Origin: Eriocheir sinensis | Taxonomy: Eukaryota; Arthropoda; Malacostraca; Decapoda; Varunidae | Direction of reading: 5' to 3' | DNA length: 64,000 bases | Assembly: GCF_024679095.1 (NCBI RefSeq) | Contig: NW_026111283.1 | Location: 372,001-436,000 of the forward strand | Made by a program: the position numbers and the translations under genes | Notes under the pieces: model-generated | Databases searched by the model: none | Told to the model about the DNA's origin: nothing | The model's input: only the letters and a program-made list of their open reading frames with translations | In this document: piece by piece, positions 37,168 to 51,942 of the stretch | Layout: each line of letters starts with the position of its first letter | How positions within the stretch are numbered: position 1 is the first letter of the stretch

Positions 37168-38300
37168 TATTTCAATACAAATTTAAATATTTCATGTGTA
37201 TTTTGGTATATATATTTTTATAAGAAATGCGCTATTTGATGCGAATTTTGCATCTTTATTTTCATACAAATTTACATTATTTTATTAATATTCGGTGTAT
37301 TTATTTTCATACGATTTCACATTATTCTATTTGTTTTTTCTAAAAAATTTTTTGATACATATTTACATTATTTAATGTGTATCTTGCATATATATTTTAT
37401 ACAAATTTATTATCAATTATTTATTTTCATACAAATACACATTCTTTTCATGATATTTTGTTTATTTATTTTGACACGAATTCACCAAGATATGTATTTT
37501 GTATATATATTTTTATACGTATTTACATAATTTCATGTGTATTTTGTATATATATTTCTATAGAAATCTACGTTATTTTATGTGTATTCGTATATATATT
37601 TTGAAACAAATTTACTTTGTTTGATATGTATTTTTGAGTATCTCTTTCAATACATATTTACCTTACTGGATATGCATTTTGCATATTTATTTCAATAAAA
37701 ATTTAAATATTTTATGTGTATTTTGTTATATATATTTTCATAAAAAATGCGCTATTTTATGGGAATTTTGCATCTTTCTTTTCATACAAATTTACATTAT
37801 TTTATTGATATTCTGTGTATTTATATTGATAGGATTTTACATTATTCTATCTTATTTCCGTATATATATTTTTTATACACATTTACATTATTTAATGTGT
37901 ATCATGCATATATATTTTATACAAATTTACGTTATTTTAAGTGTATTTGTTTATATATTTTCATTCAAATTTACATTATTTTATGTGTATTTTGTATATG
38001 TATTTCAATACAAATTTACCTAATTTTATGTGTATTTTGTATATTTCTTTTCATACAAATTTTAATTATTTTTGTGTATTTTTGTATATAGTTTTATACA
38101 AATTTAGCTTATTTTATGTACGCATTTACATTATTTAATGTGTGTTTTGTATATGTATTTTTATGCAAATTTACTTTATTTTATGTGCATTTTTGTACAT
38201 ATATTTTTTTAGAAATTTGCGTTATTTAATGTGTATTTGTATGTTTTCTTATACAAATTTACATTATTTTATTGCTATTTTGCTTATTTATTTTGATACG
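37168..38300 (+). repeat. 1,411-bp tandem duplication, copy 2 (truncated)
   Basis: Second copy, cut at the C1 convergent switch at 38,301. An insertion of about 8 bp near 38,225-38,240 shifts the offset to 1,419 bp at the right end. Confidence 0.85.
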
Positions 38301-38315
38301 AATGAAAATAGATAT
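38288..38315 (-). repeat. Convergent junction class C1, copy 3
   Basis: Inverted copy, ttgatacgaatgaaaataga. It truncates the second copy of the 1,411-bp tandem duplication. Confidence 0.8.
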
Positions 38316-39071
38316 ACAAAATATACATAAAATAAACTAAATTTGTATAGAAATATATATACAAAGTACATAAAATAATGTAAATTTGTATCAAAATATT
38401 TTAACAGATGCGCATAAAATAACGTAAATTTGTTTTAAAATATAGAAAATACACATTAAATAATGTAAATATGTATAAATATATACAAAAACAGATAGAA
38501 TAATGTAAAATCGTATCAAAATAAATACACAGAATATTAATAAAACAATATAAATTTGTATGAAAATGAAGATGCAAAATACCCATTAAATAACGCATTT
38601 TTTATAAAAATATATATACCAAAATACACATGAAAAAATGAATTTGTATTAAAATAAATATACAAAATACACATACTATAAGGTAAATCTGTAGTGAAAT
38701 AGATATGCAAAATACATATAAAACAATGTAAATTTGTTTCAAAATATATATACGAATACACATAAAATAACGTAGATTTGTAAAAAAATATATATACAAA
38801 ATACACATAAAATGAAGGAAATACGTATAAGAAAATGTATACAAAATACACATAATATAATGTAAATTCGTATCAAAATAAATAAACAAAATACCAATAA
38901 AAGAATGTGTATTTGTATAAATATAAATATACAAAATACACATAAAATAACGTAAATTTGTATAAAACTAATACAAAAATACACAGAAGTAATTAAATTC
39001 GTATGAAAATAGATATACAAAATACAGATAAAATAAGCTAAATTTGAATTAAAATGTATATACAAAATACA
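38302..39071 (-). repeat. Satellite block 26 (-)
   Basis: About 17 monomers. The mirror copy of 10,110-10,889, with the same junction class at each end. Confidence 0.85.
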
Positions 39072-39090
39072 ATATTTTTTGTGTATATTT
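39052..39090 (-). repeat. Divergent junction class D3, copy 2
   Basis: Inverted copy with tatacaaaatacaatatttt. Confidence 0.75.
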
Positions 39091-40566
39091 GTATTTGTAT
39101 TTAGGTTATTTTATTTGTATTTTGAATATATATTTTCATCCAAAATTACATTATTTTATTGGTATTTTCTTAATTTAATTCGATACGAATTTAGATTATT
39201 TCATAGGTATTTTCTATACATATTTTTATACTCATTTACATTATCTAATGTGTGTTTTGTATATATATTTTTATGCAAATTTATTTTATGTTCATTTTTG
39301 TGCATATATTTTTATAGAAATTTGCGTTATTTTATGTATATAGTTTTCTATAAATTTACGTTATTTTATGTGCATTTTGTATATTTATATTTATACAAAT
39401 ACACATTCTTTTATTGGTATATTGTTTATTTACATTTATACGAATTTACATTATTTTATGTGTATCTTGTATACATTTTTTTATACGTATTTACTTAATT
39501 TTATGTGTATTTTGCATATGTATTTTTATAGAAATCTACGTTATTTTATGTGTATTCGTATATATATTATGAAACAAATTTACATTATTTGATATGTATT
39601 TTGCATATCTATTTCAATACAAATTTACCTTATTGTATGTGCATTTTGTATATTTATTTTAATACAAATTGAAATATTTTATGTGTATTTTGGTATCAAT
39701 AATTTTATAAAAAATGCATTATTTCATAGGTATTTTGCATCTTAATTTTCATACAAATTTGTATTATTTTATTAATATTCTGTGTATATATTTTGATACG
39801 ATTTTATATTATTCTATTTGTGTTTTGTATATATTTTTTTTATACATATTTACATTATTTAATGTGTATTTTGTATATATATTTCATACAAATTTACGTT
39901 ATTATATGTGTATTTGTTTATATATTTTCTTTCAAATTTACATTATTTTATGTGTATTTTGTATATGTATTTCAATACAAATTAACCGAGTTTTATTTAT
40001 TTTCATACAAATTGAAATTATTTTTGTTTATTTTTTTATATATTTTCATACAAATTTTCGTTATTTTATGTGTATTTTGTATATTTATTTTTTCTACAAA
40101 TATACGTTCTTTTAGCTGAATTTTGTTCACTGAATTTGAAACGAATTTACCTTATTTTGTATATCTATTTTCCAACAAATTAAAATACTTCTGTGTATTT
40201 TTGTATATAGTTTTATATAAATATACGTTATTTTATGTGTATTTTGTATATTTATATTTATACAAATACACATTCTTTTATTGGTATTTTGTATATTTAT
40301 TATGATGCGAATTTACATTATTTTATGTGTATTTTGTACACATTTTTTATACGTATTTACTTCATTTTATGTGTATTTTGTATATATATTTTTATAGAAA
40401 TCTACGTTATTTAATGTGTATTCGTATATATATTTTGAAACAAATTTACATTGTTTTATATGTATTTTGCATATCTATTTCAATACAAATTTACCTTATT
40501 GTATGTGTTTTTTATATATTTATTTTAATACAAATTAAATTTTTTTATGTGTATTTTGTTATACAT
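39072..40566 (+). repeat. Satellite block 27 (+)
   Basis: About 33 monomers. The mirror copy of 8,618-10,109. It includes the unusual monomer with taatttaattcgatacgaat (39,170) and the one with ttagctgaattttgttcact (40,112). Confidence 0.85.
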
Positions 40567-40577
40567 GGTAAGGTAAA
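40552..40577 (-). repeat. Convergent junction class C4, copy 4
   Basis: Inverted copy with gttatacatggtaaggtaaa, slightly diverged. Confidence 0.8.
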
Positions 40578-42410
40578 TTTGTATTGAAAGAGATATTCAA
40601 AAATACATATAAAACAATGTAAATTTGTTTCAAAATATATATACGAATACACAAAAAATAACGTAGATTTCTATAAAAATATATACAAAATACACATAAA
40701 ATGAAGTAAATACGTATAAAAAAATGAATACAAAATACACATAAAAATCGTTTAAAAATAAATAAACAAAATACCAGTAAAAGAATGTGTATTTGTATAA
40801 ATATAAATATACAAAATACACAAAAAATATCGTAATTTTGTATAAATCTATATACAAATATACACATAATTAATTATATTTTTATAAAAATATTTATACA
40901 TTATTCTGCTAAAATAAGCTAAATTTGAATTGAAATGTATATACAAAATACATAAAATAATGTAAATTTGTATCAAAATATTTATACAAATACATATAAT
41001 AACGTAGATTTGCTTAAAAATATATAAACAAAATACACATTAAGTAATGTAAATACGTATAAAAGATATGTACAAAAAATACATATAATCATGTAGCTCG
41101 TATCAAAATAAATAAACAAAATAGCAATAAAATAATGTAAATTTGTATGAGAAAACATATACAAATAACGCAAATTTAAAAAAAAAAATATGTACTAAAA
41201 TGCACATAAAATAAAATAAATTTGCATAAAAATATATATACAAAACACACATTAAATAATGTAAATGCGCATATAAAATAACCAAAATTTGTATAAAACT
41301 ATATACAAAAATACACAAAAATAATTTAAATTTGTATGAAAAGAAATATACAAAATACACATAAAATTAGGTAAATTTGTATTAAAATACATATACAAAA
41401 TACACATCAAATAATGTAAATTTGAACGAAAATATATAAACAAATACACTTAAAATAACGTCAATTTGTATAAAATATATATGCAAGATACACATTAAAT
41501 AATGTAAATGTGTTTAAAAAAATATATACAAAATACATAAAATTAAGTAAATACGTATAAAAAAATGTATACAAAATACACATGAAATAATGTGAATTCG
41601 AGTTAAAATAAATAAACAAAATACCAATAAAAGAATGTGTATTTGGATAAATATAAATATACAAAATACACATACAAAATAGACATAAAATAAGGTAGAT
41701 TTGTAATAAAATATATGTACAAAATACACATAAAATAATGTCAATTTACATGAAAATATATATACAAATACACATAAAATACCATGAATTTGTATAAAAA
41801 TATATATTCAAAATAAATATTAAATAATGTAAAAGCGTATAAAGATATATATACAAAGTACATATAAAATAATGTAAATTCGTATCAATATAAATCAACA
41901 AAACACCAATAAAATAATATATATTTGAATGAAAATAAATTTACAAAATATACATAACATTACTAAAATTTGCATTAAAACACAAACAAAAATACATAGA
42001 AATAATTTGAGTTTGTATGAAAATAGATATACAAAATACACATAAAACTAGGTAAATTTCTTTTGAAATGTATATACAAAATACCCATAAAATATTCTAA
42101 ATTTGTGTCAAAATATATAAACAAATACACATAAAATAACGTAAATTTGTATGAAAAATATATACAAAATACACATAGAATAATGTCAATTCGTATCAAA
42201 ATGAATGAGCAAAATATCTATAAAATAATGTAAATTTGTATGAAAATAAAGATGCAAAATGAACAAAAAATAAAGCATATGTTTATAAAAATACAGATAC
42301 AAAAATACACATCGAATAATTAAATTTGTATTAAAATTAATATACAAAATGCGTATATAATAAGGTAAATTTGTATTGAAAAAATATGGAACATACACGT
42401 TTACTCATAC
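40567..42410 (-). repeat. Satellite block 28 (-)
   Basis: About 41 monomers. An inverted paralogue of 6,971-8,617 in its right part. An atypical patch at ~40,860-40,915 (taattaattatatttttata, then attattctgc) replaces a monomer that is intact at 15,010-15,065. It ends at the divergent core. Confidence 0.85.
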
Positions 42411-42417
42411 AAATTTA
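42371..42417 (-). repeat. Divergent junction core, copy 8
   Basis: Reverse-oriented copy with tggaacat in place of tgcaacat. Confidence 0.85.
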
Positions 42418-43860
42418 TATTATTTCATTGGTATTTTGTTTATTTATTTTGATACGAATTACATGATTATATGTGTATTTAGTACATATTTTTTTATACG
42501 TATTTACATTATTTAATGTGTATTTTGTTTATATATTTTCATACAAATTTACGTTATTATATGTGTATTTGTATAAATATTTTGATACAAATTTACTTTA
42601 TTTCATATATTTTGTATATATATTTCAATTCAAATTTAGCTATTTTTGTGTGTATTTTGTATATATTTTCATACAAATTTAACTACTTCTGTGTATTTTT
42701 GTATATAGTTTTATATAAATTTACGTTATTTTATGTGTATTTTGTATATTTATATTTATACAAATACACATTCTTTTATTGGTATTTTGTTTATTTATTT
42801 TGATACGAATTTACATTATTTTATGTGTATTTTGTATACATTTTTTTATACGTATTTACCTCATTTTATGTGTATTTTGTCTATATATTTTTATAGAAAT
42901 CTACGTTATTTTATGTTTATTCGTATATATATTTTGAAACAAATTTACATTGTTTTATATGTATTTTGCATATCTATTTCAATACAAATTTACCTTATTG
43001 TATGTGTTTTTTGTATATTTATTTTAACACAAATTTAATTTTTTGATGTGTATTTTGGTATATATATTTTTATAAATAAAATAAAAAATGCGTTATTTTA
43101 TGGGTATTTTGCTTCTTTATTTTCATACAAATTTACATTATTTTATTAATATTCTGAGTATTTATTTTGATACGATTTTACATTATTCTATTTGTGTTTT
43201 GTACATATTTTTTTTATACAAATTTACGTTATTTTAAGTGTATTGGTTTATGTATTTTCATTCAAATTTACATTATTTTATGTGTATTTTGTGTATGTAT
43301 TTCAATAAAAATCTACCTAATTTTATGTGAATTTTGTATATTTATTTTCATACAAATTTAAAATATTTTTGTGTATTTTTGTATATAGTTTGATACAAAT
43401 TTAGGTTATTTTATGTGTATTTTGTATATCTATTTTCATACAAATACACATTCTTTTATTTATATTTTGTATATTTATTTTGACGCGAATTTACATTATT
43501 TAATGTGTATTTTGTATATATATTTTTATACGTATTTACATCATTTCATGTGTATTTTGTATAGTTTTAAACAATCTTATATCATTTAATGTGTATTTTG
43601 TATATATATTTATACAAATACACATTCTTTTATTGGTATTTTGTTTATTTATTTTGATACTAATTTACATTATTTTATGTGTATTTTGAATACATTTTTC
43701 ATACGTATTTACTTAATTTTATGTGTATTTTGTATATATATTTTTATAGAAATCTACCTTATTTCATGTGTATTCGTATATATATTTTGAAACAAATTTA
43801 CATTGCTTATATGTATTTTGCATATCTACTTTTGTGTATTCTGTATTTATTTTTGTTATA
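42411..43860 (+). repeat. Satellite block 29 (+)
   Basis: About 32 monomers. The cleanest copy of this superunit: no (TA)n expansion and few register breaks. A direct paralogue of 20,941-22,430 and inverted of 3,760-5,315. It ends at the convergent switch with tatttatttttgttatacat. Confidence 0.85.
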
Positions 43861-43870
43861 CATAGAATAA
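43838..43870 (-). repeat. Convergent junction class C2, copy 3
   Basis: Inverted copy, nearly identical to the one at 22,430. Confidence 0.8.
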
Positions 43871-45881
43871 TGTAAAATCGTATCAAAATAAGTACACAGA
43901 ATATCAATAAAATAATTTAAATTTGTATGGATATAAAGATGCAAAATACCCATAAGATAAAGCATTTTTTTTTCTAAAAATACATATACAAAAATACACA
44001 TAGAATAATTAAATTTGTATTAAAATTAATATACAAAATGCACACATATAATAAGGTAAATTTGTATTGAAAAAAAACGCAAAATACAAATAAAACTGTA
44101 AATTTGTTTCAAAATATATATACGAATACACATAAAATAACGTAGATTTCTATAGAAATATATATACAAAATATACATGAAATTATGTAAATACGTATAA
44201 AAATATATATATAAAATACATATTAAGTAATGTAAATTCGTGTCAAAATAAATAAACAAAATATCATGAAAAAAATGTGTATTTGTATGAAAATAAATAA
44301 TAGATAATAAATTTGTATGAAATATATATGCATGATACACATTAAATAATGTAAATATGTATAAAAAAAATTTATACAAAAAACAAATAGAATAATGTAA
44401 AATCGTATCAAAATAAATACACCGAATATTAAGAAAATAATGTAAATTTGTATGAAAATAAAGATGCAAAATTCCCATCAAATAGCGCATTTCTTATAAA
44501 AATATATATACCAAAATACACATAAAATATTTAAATTTGTATTGAAATAAATATACAAAATGCACATACAATAAGGTAAACTTCTTTTGAAAGAGATATG
44601 CAAAAATACATAAAAAACAATGTAAATTTGTTTCAAAATATATATACAAATACACATAAAATAACGTAGATTTCTATAAAAATATATATACAAAATACAC
44701 ATAAAATTAGGTAAATACGTATAAAAAAATGTAAACAAAATACACATAAAATAATATAAATTCGAAACAAAATAAATAAACAAAAAAACAATAAAAGAAT
44801 GTGTATTTGTATAAATATAAATGTACAAAATACACATACAAAATACACATAAAATAAGGTAAATTTGTAATGAAACATATGTACAAAATACACATAAAAT
44901 AATGTAAATTTATATGAAAATATATATACAAATACACATAAAATACCATGAATTTGTATAAAATTATATATTCAAAATAAATATTAAATAATGTAAATGC
45001 GTATAAAAATATATATAAAAAATACATATAAAATAATGTAAATTCGTATCAATATAAATCAACAAAATACCAATAAAATAATATATATTTGAATGAAAAT
45101 AGATTTACAAAATACACATAACATAAATAAAATTTGTATTGAAATATATACAAAAATACATAGAAATAATTTGAGTTTGTATGAAAATAGATATTCAAAA
45201 TACACATAAAACTAGGTAAATTTCTTTTGAGATATATATACAAAATACCCATAAAATATTGTAAATTTGTGTCAAAATATATAAACAAATACACAAAAAA
45301 TAACGTAAACTTCTATGAAAAATATATACAAAATACACATAGAATAATGTCAAATCGTATCAAAATTAATGAGCAGAATATCAATAAAACAACGTAAATT
45401 TGTATGAAAATAAAGATGCAAAATACCCATATAATAAAGCATATTTTTAAAAAAATACATGTACAAAAATACACATAGAATAATTAAATTTGTATTAAAA
45501 TTAATATACAAAATGCATATACAATAAGGTATATTTGTATTGAAAAAATATGCAAAATACACATTAAAGTGTAAATTTGTTTAAAAATCTATATACGAAT
45601 ACACATAATATAACGTAGATTTCTATAGAAATATATATACAAAATACACATGAAATGATGTAAATACGTATAAAAATATATATACAAAATACACATTAAA
45701 TAATTTAAATTCTCGTCAAAATAAATAAACAAAATATCAATAAAAGAATGTGTATTTGTATGAAAATAGATATACAAAATATTCATAAAATAACCTAAGT
45801 TTGTATAAAACTATATACAAAAATACACAAAAATAATTTAAATTTGTATGAAAATAAATATACAAAATACACATAAAATTA
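43861..45881 (-). repeat. Satellite block 30 (-)
   Basis: About 45 monomers. A direct paralogue of 22,431-23,870 and, from ~44,460, of 745-2,140. The divergent switch at its right end, inside acataaaattattttgtata, was not found elsewhere. Confidence 0.85.
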
Positions 45882-46082
45882 TTTTGTATATCTATTTTAT
45901 ACAAATGTACGTTATTTTATGTGAATTTGTTTTCATTTCATACAAACTTACATTATTTTATGTGTATTTTGCACATGTATTTAAATACAAATTTAACTAA
46001 TTATATGTGTATTTTGTATATCTATTAATGAAATTTATTTTTTTGTTTTTTTGTATATATATTTATTCAAATTTTCGTAATC
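45882..46082 (+). repeat. Short satellite block 31 (+)
   Basis: Four to five monomers between two switches. An inverted paralogue of 6,385-6,545 and direct of 32,090-32,290. Confidence 0.8.
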
Positions 46083-46098
46083 TTATAAAAATATATAT
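46058..46098 (-). repeat. Convergent junction class C3, copy 2
   Basis: Inverted copy with aattttcgtaatcttataaa. Confidence 0.75.
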
Positions 46099-47150
46099 AC
46101 CAAAATACACATAAAAAATTTAAATTTGCATTGAAATAAATATACAAAATGCACATACAATAAGGTAAATTTGTATTGAACAAGATATGCAAAAATACAT
46201 ATAAAACAATGTAAATTTGTTTCAAAATATATATACGAATACAAATAAAAAAACGTAGATTTCTATAAAAATATATATACAAAATGCACATAAAATTTAG
46301 TAAATACGTATAAAAAAAATGTATACAAAATACACATAAAATAATGAAAATTCGAATTAAAATAAATAAACAAAATACCAATAAAAGAATGTGTATTTGG
46401 ATAAATATAAATATACAAAATACACATTCAAAATAAACATAAAATAAGGTAGATTTGTAATAAAATATATGTACAAAATACACATAAAATAATGTAAATT
46501 TATATGAAAATATATATACAAATACACATAAAATACCATGAATTTGTATAAAAATATATATTCAAAATAAATATTAAATAATGTAAAAGCGTATAAAAAT
46601 ATATATACAAAGTACATATAAAATAATGTAAATTCGTATCAATATAAATCAACAAAACACCAATAAAATAATATATATTTGAATGAAAATAAATTTACAA
46701 AATACACATAACATAACTAAAATATGTATTAAAATATATACAAAAATACATAGAAATAATTTGATTTTGTATGAAAATAGATATACAAAATACATATAAA
46801 ACTAGGTAAATTTATTTTGAAATGTATTTACAAAATACCCTTAAAATATTGTAAATTTGTGTCAAAATATCTAAACAAATACACATAAAATAACGTAAAT
46901 TTGTATGAAAAATATATACAAAATACACATAGAATAATGTCAATTCGTATCAAAATGAATGAGCAGAATATCAATAAAATAATGTAAATTTGTATGAAAA
47001 AGATGCAAAATACCCAAAAAATAAAGGATATGTTTATAAAAATACAGATACAAAAATACACATCGAATAATTAAATTTTTATTAAAATTAATATACAAAA
47101 TGCGTATATAATAAGGTAAATTTGTATTGAAAAAATATGCAACATACACG
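46083..47150 (-). repeat. Satellite block 32 (-)
   Basis: About 24 monomers. A direct paralogue of 16,320-17,510 and 19,780-20,940 but without the (TA)n tract that each of those carries, so it shows the unexpanded state. It ends at the divergent core. Confidence 0.85.

Positions 47151-47167
<17 letters not shown>
47121..47167 (-). repeat. Divergent junction core, copy 9
   Basis: Reverse-oriented copy with the full tgcaacatacacgtttactc motif. Confidence 0.85.
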
Positions 47168-47967
<800 letters not shown>

Positions 47968-47983
<16 letters not shown>

Positions 47984-48000
47984 GAGTAAATTTCTATGAA
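47968..48000 (-). repeat. Convergent junction class C6, copy 2
   Basis: Inverted copy with gtataaacatatagagtaaa. Confidence 0.8.
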
Positions 48001-51000
48001 AATATATATTCAAAATACATATAAAATTATGAAAATAAGTATAAAAATATATATATCAAATACACCTAAAAAAATGAAAATTCGTATCAAAATAAATAAA
48101 CAAAATACCGATAAAACAACGTATATTTGTAGGAAAATAAATATACAAAATACACATAAAATTACGAAAATTTGAAAAAATATATACAAAAAAACAAAAA
48201 AAAAATTTCAATTTGTGTGAAAATAGATATACAAAATACACATATAATTAGTTAAATTTGTATTTAAATATATGTACAAAATACACATAAAATAATGTAA
48301 ATTTGTATGAAATGAAAACAAATTCACATAAAATAACGTACATTTGTATAAAATAGATATACAAAATATACACAGAATAATGTAAAATCGTATCCAAATA
48401 AACAAACAGAATATCAATAAAATAATGTAATTTTGTATGAATATAAAGATACAAAATACTCATAAAATAAAACATATTTTTAAAAAAATACATATACAAA
48501 AATACACATAGAATAATTAAATTTGTATTAAAATTAATATACAAAATGCACGTACAATAAGGTAAATTTGTATTGAAAAAATATACAAAATGCACATAAA
48601 AGTGTAAATTTGTTTAAAAATCTATATACGAATACACATAAAATGACGTAGATTTCTATTGAAATATATATACAAAATACACATGAAATGATGTAAATAC
48701 GTATAAAAATATATATATATATATACAAAATACACATTAAATAATTTAAATTCTCGTCAAAATAAATAAACAAAATATCAATAAAAGAATGTGTATTTGT
48801 ATGAAAATAGATATACAAAATACTCATAAAATAACCTAAGTTTGTATAAAACTATATACAAAAATACACAAAAATAATTTAAATTTGTATGAAAATAAAT
48901 ATACAAAATACACATAAAATTAGGTAAATTTGTATTGAAATACATATACAAAATACACATCAAATAATGTAAATTTGAATGAAAATATATAAACAAATAC
49001 ACTTAAAATAACGTAAATTTGTATAAAATATATATGCAAGATACACATTAAATAATGTAAATGTGTATAAAAAATATATACAAAAAACAAATAGAATAAT
49101 GTAAAATACCATGAATTTGTATAAAAATATATATTCAAAATAAATATAAATAATGTAAGAGCGTATAATAATATATATACAAAGTACATATAAAATGAAA
49201 ATTAAGATGCAAAATACCTATAAAATAAGGCATTTTTTTTTAATTATTGATACCAAAATACACATAAAATATTTGAACTTGTCTTAAAATAAATATATAA
49301 AATGCACATTCAATAAGGTAAATTTGTATTGAAATAGATATGCAAAATACATATAAAATAATGTAAATTTGTTTCAAAATATATATACGAATACACCTAA
49401 AATAACGTAGATTTCTATAAAAATACATAAACAAAATACACATAAAATTAAGTAAATACGTATAAAAAAATGTATACAAAATACACATAAAATAATGTAA
49501 ATTCGTATAAATGTAAATACACAATATACCAATAAAAGAATGTGTATTTGTATAAATATAAATAAACAAAATGCACATAAAATAACGTAAATTTATATAA
49601 AACTATATACATAAAATAACGCAAATTTCTATAAAAATATATGTAGAAAAATGAACATTAGATAAATTTGCATAAAAATATATATACAAAACACACATTA
49701 GATAATGTAAATGAGTATAAAAATATGTATACAAAATACCTATGAAATAATCTAAATTCGTATCGAATTAAATTATGATATACCAATAAAATAATGTAAT
49801 TCTGGATGAAAATATATATACAAAATACACATAAAATAACCTAAATACAAATACAAATATACACATAAAATAATTTAAAACTGAATTAAATAAATATACA
49901 AAATAAACATAAAATAAGGTAAATTTGTAATGAAATATATGAAAAAATACACATAAAATAATATAAATTTGTATGAAAATATATATACAAATACACATTA
50001 AATAACATGAATTTGTATAAAATTTGTATCAAAATATATACTTATACACACAATAAAATAACGTAATTTTTTTATGAAAATGTATATACAAAATACACAT
50101 AAAATAATTTAAATACGTAGAAAAATATATATACAAAAAAAACATAAAATAATGTAAATATGTATGAAAATATATAAACAAATACACATAAAATAATATA
50201 AATTTGGATAAAATATATATACAAAATGAACATTATATAATGTAAATATATATATAAAAAAATATATACAAAAAACTCATAGAATAATGTTAAATCGTAT
50301 CAAAATAAATAAAGAGAATATCAATAAAATAATGTAAATTTGTATGAAAATAAAGATGCAAAATATCCATATAATAACGCATATTTGCATAAAAATATAT
50401 ATACAAAAATACATATAAAATAAATTAAATTTGTATTAAAATAAATATACAAAATGCACGTACAATAAAGTGAATTTGTATTGAAATATATATGCAAAAT
50501 ACACATTAATAATGTAAATTTGTATCAAAATATATATACGAATACTCATAAAATAGAGTAAATTTCTATGAAAATATACATACAAAATAGATATACAAAA
50601 TACACATATAACTAGTTAAATTTGTATTTAAATACATGTACAAAAAACACATAAAATAATGTAGATTTGTATGAAATGAAAACAAATACATTTTATATAA
50701 ACTATGTATACAAAATACACATAGAATAATGTAAAATCATATCAAAATAAATACACAGAATATCAATAAAATAATGTAAATTTGTATGAAAATAAAGATG
50801 CAAAATACCCATAAAATAAAGCATATTTTTATAAAAATACATATACAAAAATACACATAGATTAATCAAATTTGTATTAAAATTAATATACAAAATGCAC
50901 ATACAATAAGGTAAATTTGTATTAAAAAAATATGCAAAATACACATTAAACAATGTAAATTTGTTTCAAAATATATATACGAATACACATAAAATAACGC

Positions 51001-51915
51001 AGATTTCTATAGAAATATATATACAAAATACACTTGAAATAATGTAAATACGTATAAAAATATATATACAAAATACACATTAAATAATGTTAATTCGTGT
51101 CAAAATAAATAAACAAAATATCATGAAAAGAATGTGTATTTGTATGAAAATAGATATACAAAATACACATAAAATAACCTAAATTTGTATAAAACTATAT
51201 ACAAAAATACACAAAAATAATTTAAACTGGTATGAAAATAAATATACAAAAAACATATAAAATTAGGTAAATTTGTATTGAAATACATATACAAAATACA
51301 CATAAAATAATGTAAATTTGAATGAAAATATATAAACATATAGACTTAAAATAACGTAAATTTGTATGAAATATATATACAAAAAACACATTAAATAATA
51401 CAAATATGTATAAAAAAATATATACAAAACACAAATAAAATAATGTAAAATCGTATCAAAATAAATACAGAAAATATTAATAAAATAATGTAAATTTGTA
51501 TGAAAATTAAGATGCAAAATACCCATAAAATAACGCATTTTTTATAAAAAAATATATACGAAAAAACATAAAATATTTCATTTTGTATTAAAATAAATAG
51601 ATATACAAAATACACATAAAATAAGCAAAATTTGAATTGAAATATATATACAAAATACATAAAATAATGTAAATTTGTATCAAAATACTTATACAAATAC
51701 ACATATAATAACGTAAATTTGTATAAAAATATATAAACAAAATACACATTAAATAATGTAAAAACGTAAAAAAAAATGTACAAAATATACAAATAATCAT
51801 GTAATTCGTATCAAAATAAATAGACAAAATACCAATAAAATAATGTAAATTTCTATGAGAAAACATATACAAAATACACATAAATAACGCAAATATCAAT
51901 AAAAATATATATAAT
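47984..51915 (-). repeat. Satellite block 34 (-), long
   Basis: About 87 monomers. The left part is an inverted paralogue of 31,310-32,480. The stretch 49,195-49,860 is a direct paralogue of 9,430-10,100. The right end from ~51,350 copies 23,880-24,440. A modest (TA)8 stretch lies near 48,711-48,726. Confidence 0.85.
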
Positions 51916-51942
51916 ATAATATATTTTTTACATATTTAAAAT
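51899..51942 (+). repeat. Divergent junction class D4, copy 2
   Basis: Direct copy of the 24,421 joint, part of a larger ~1.2-kb duplication. Confidence 0.75.

Larger units (their letters stand above)
33224..38301 (+). repeat. Satellite block 25 (+), longest single-orientation run
   Basis: About 113 monomers in one orientation. It contains a 1,411-bp tandem duplication (35,757-37,167 and 37,168-38,300). Other stretches are paralogues of 28,578-29,000, 29,620-31,000 and 53,000-54,280. The second tandem copy is cut by the convergent switch at 38,301. Confidence 0.85.
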
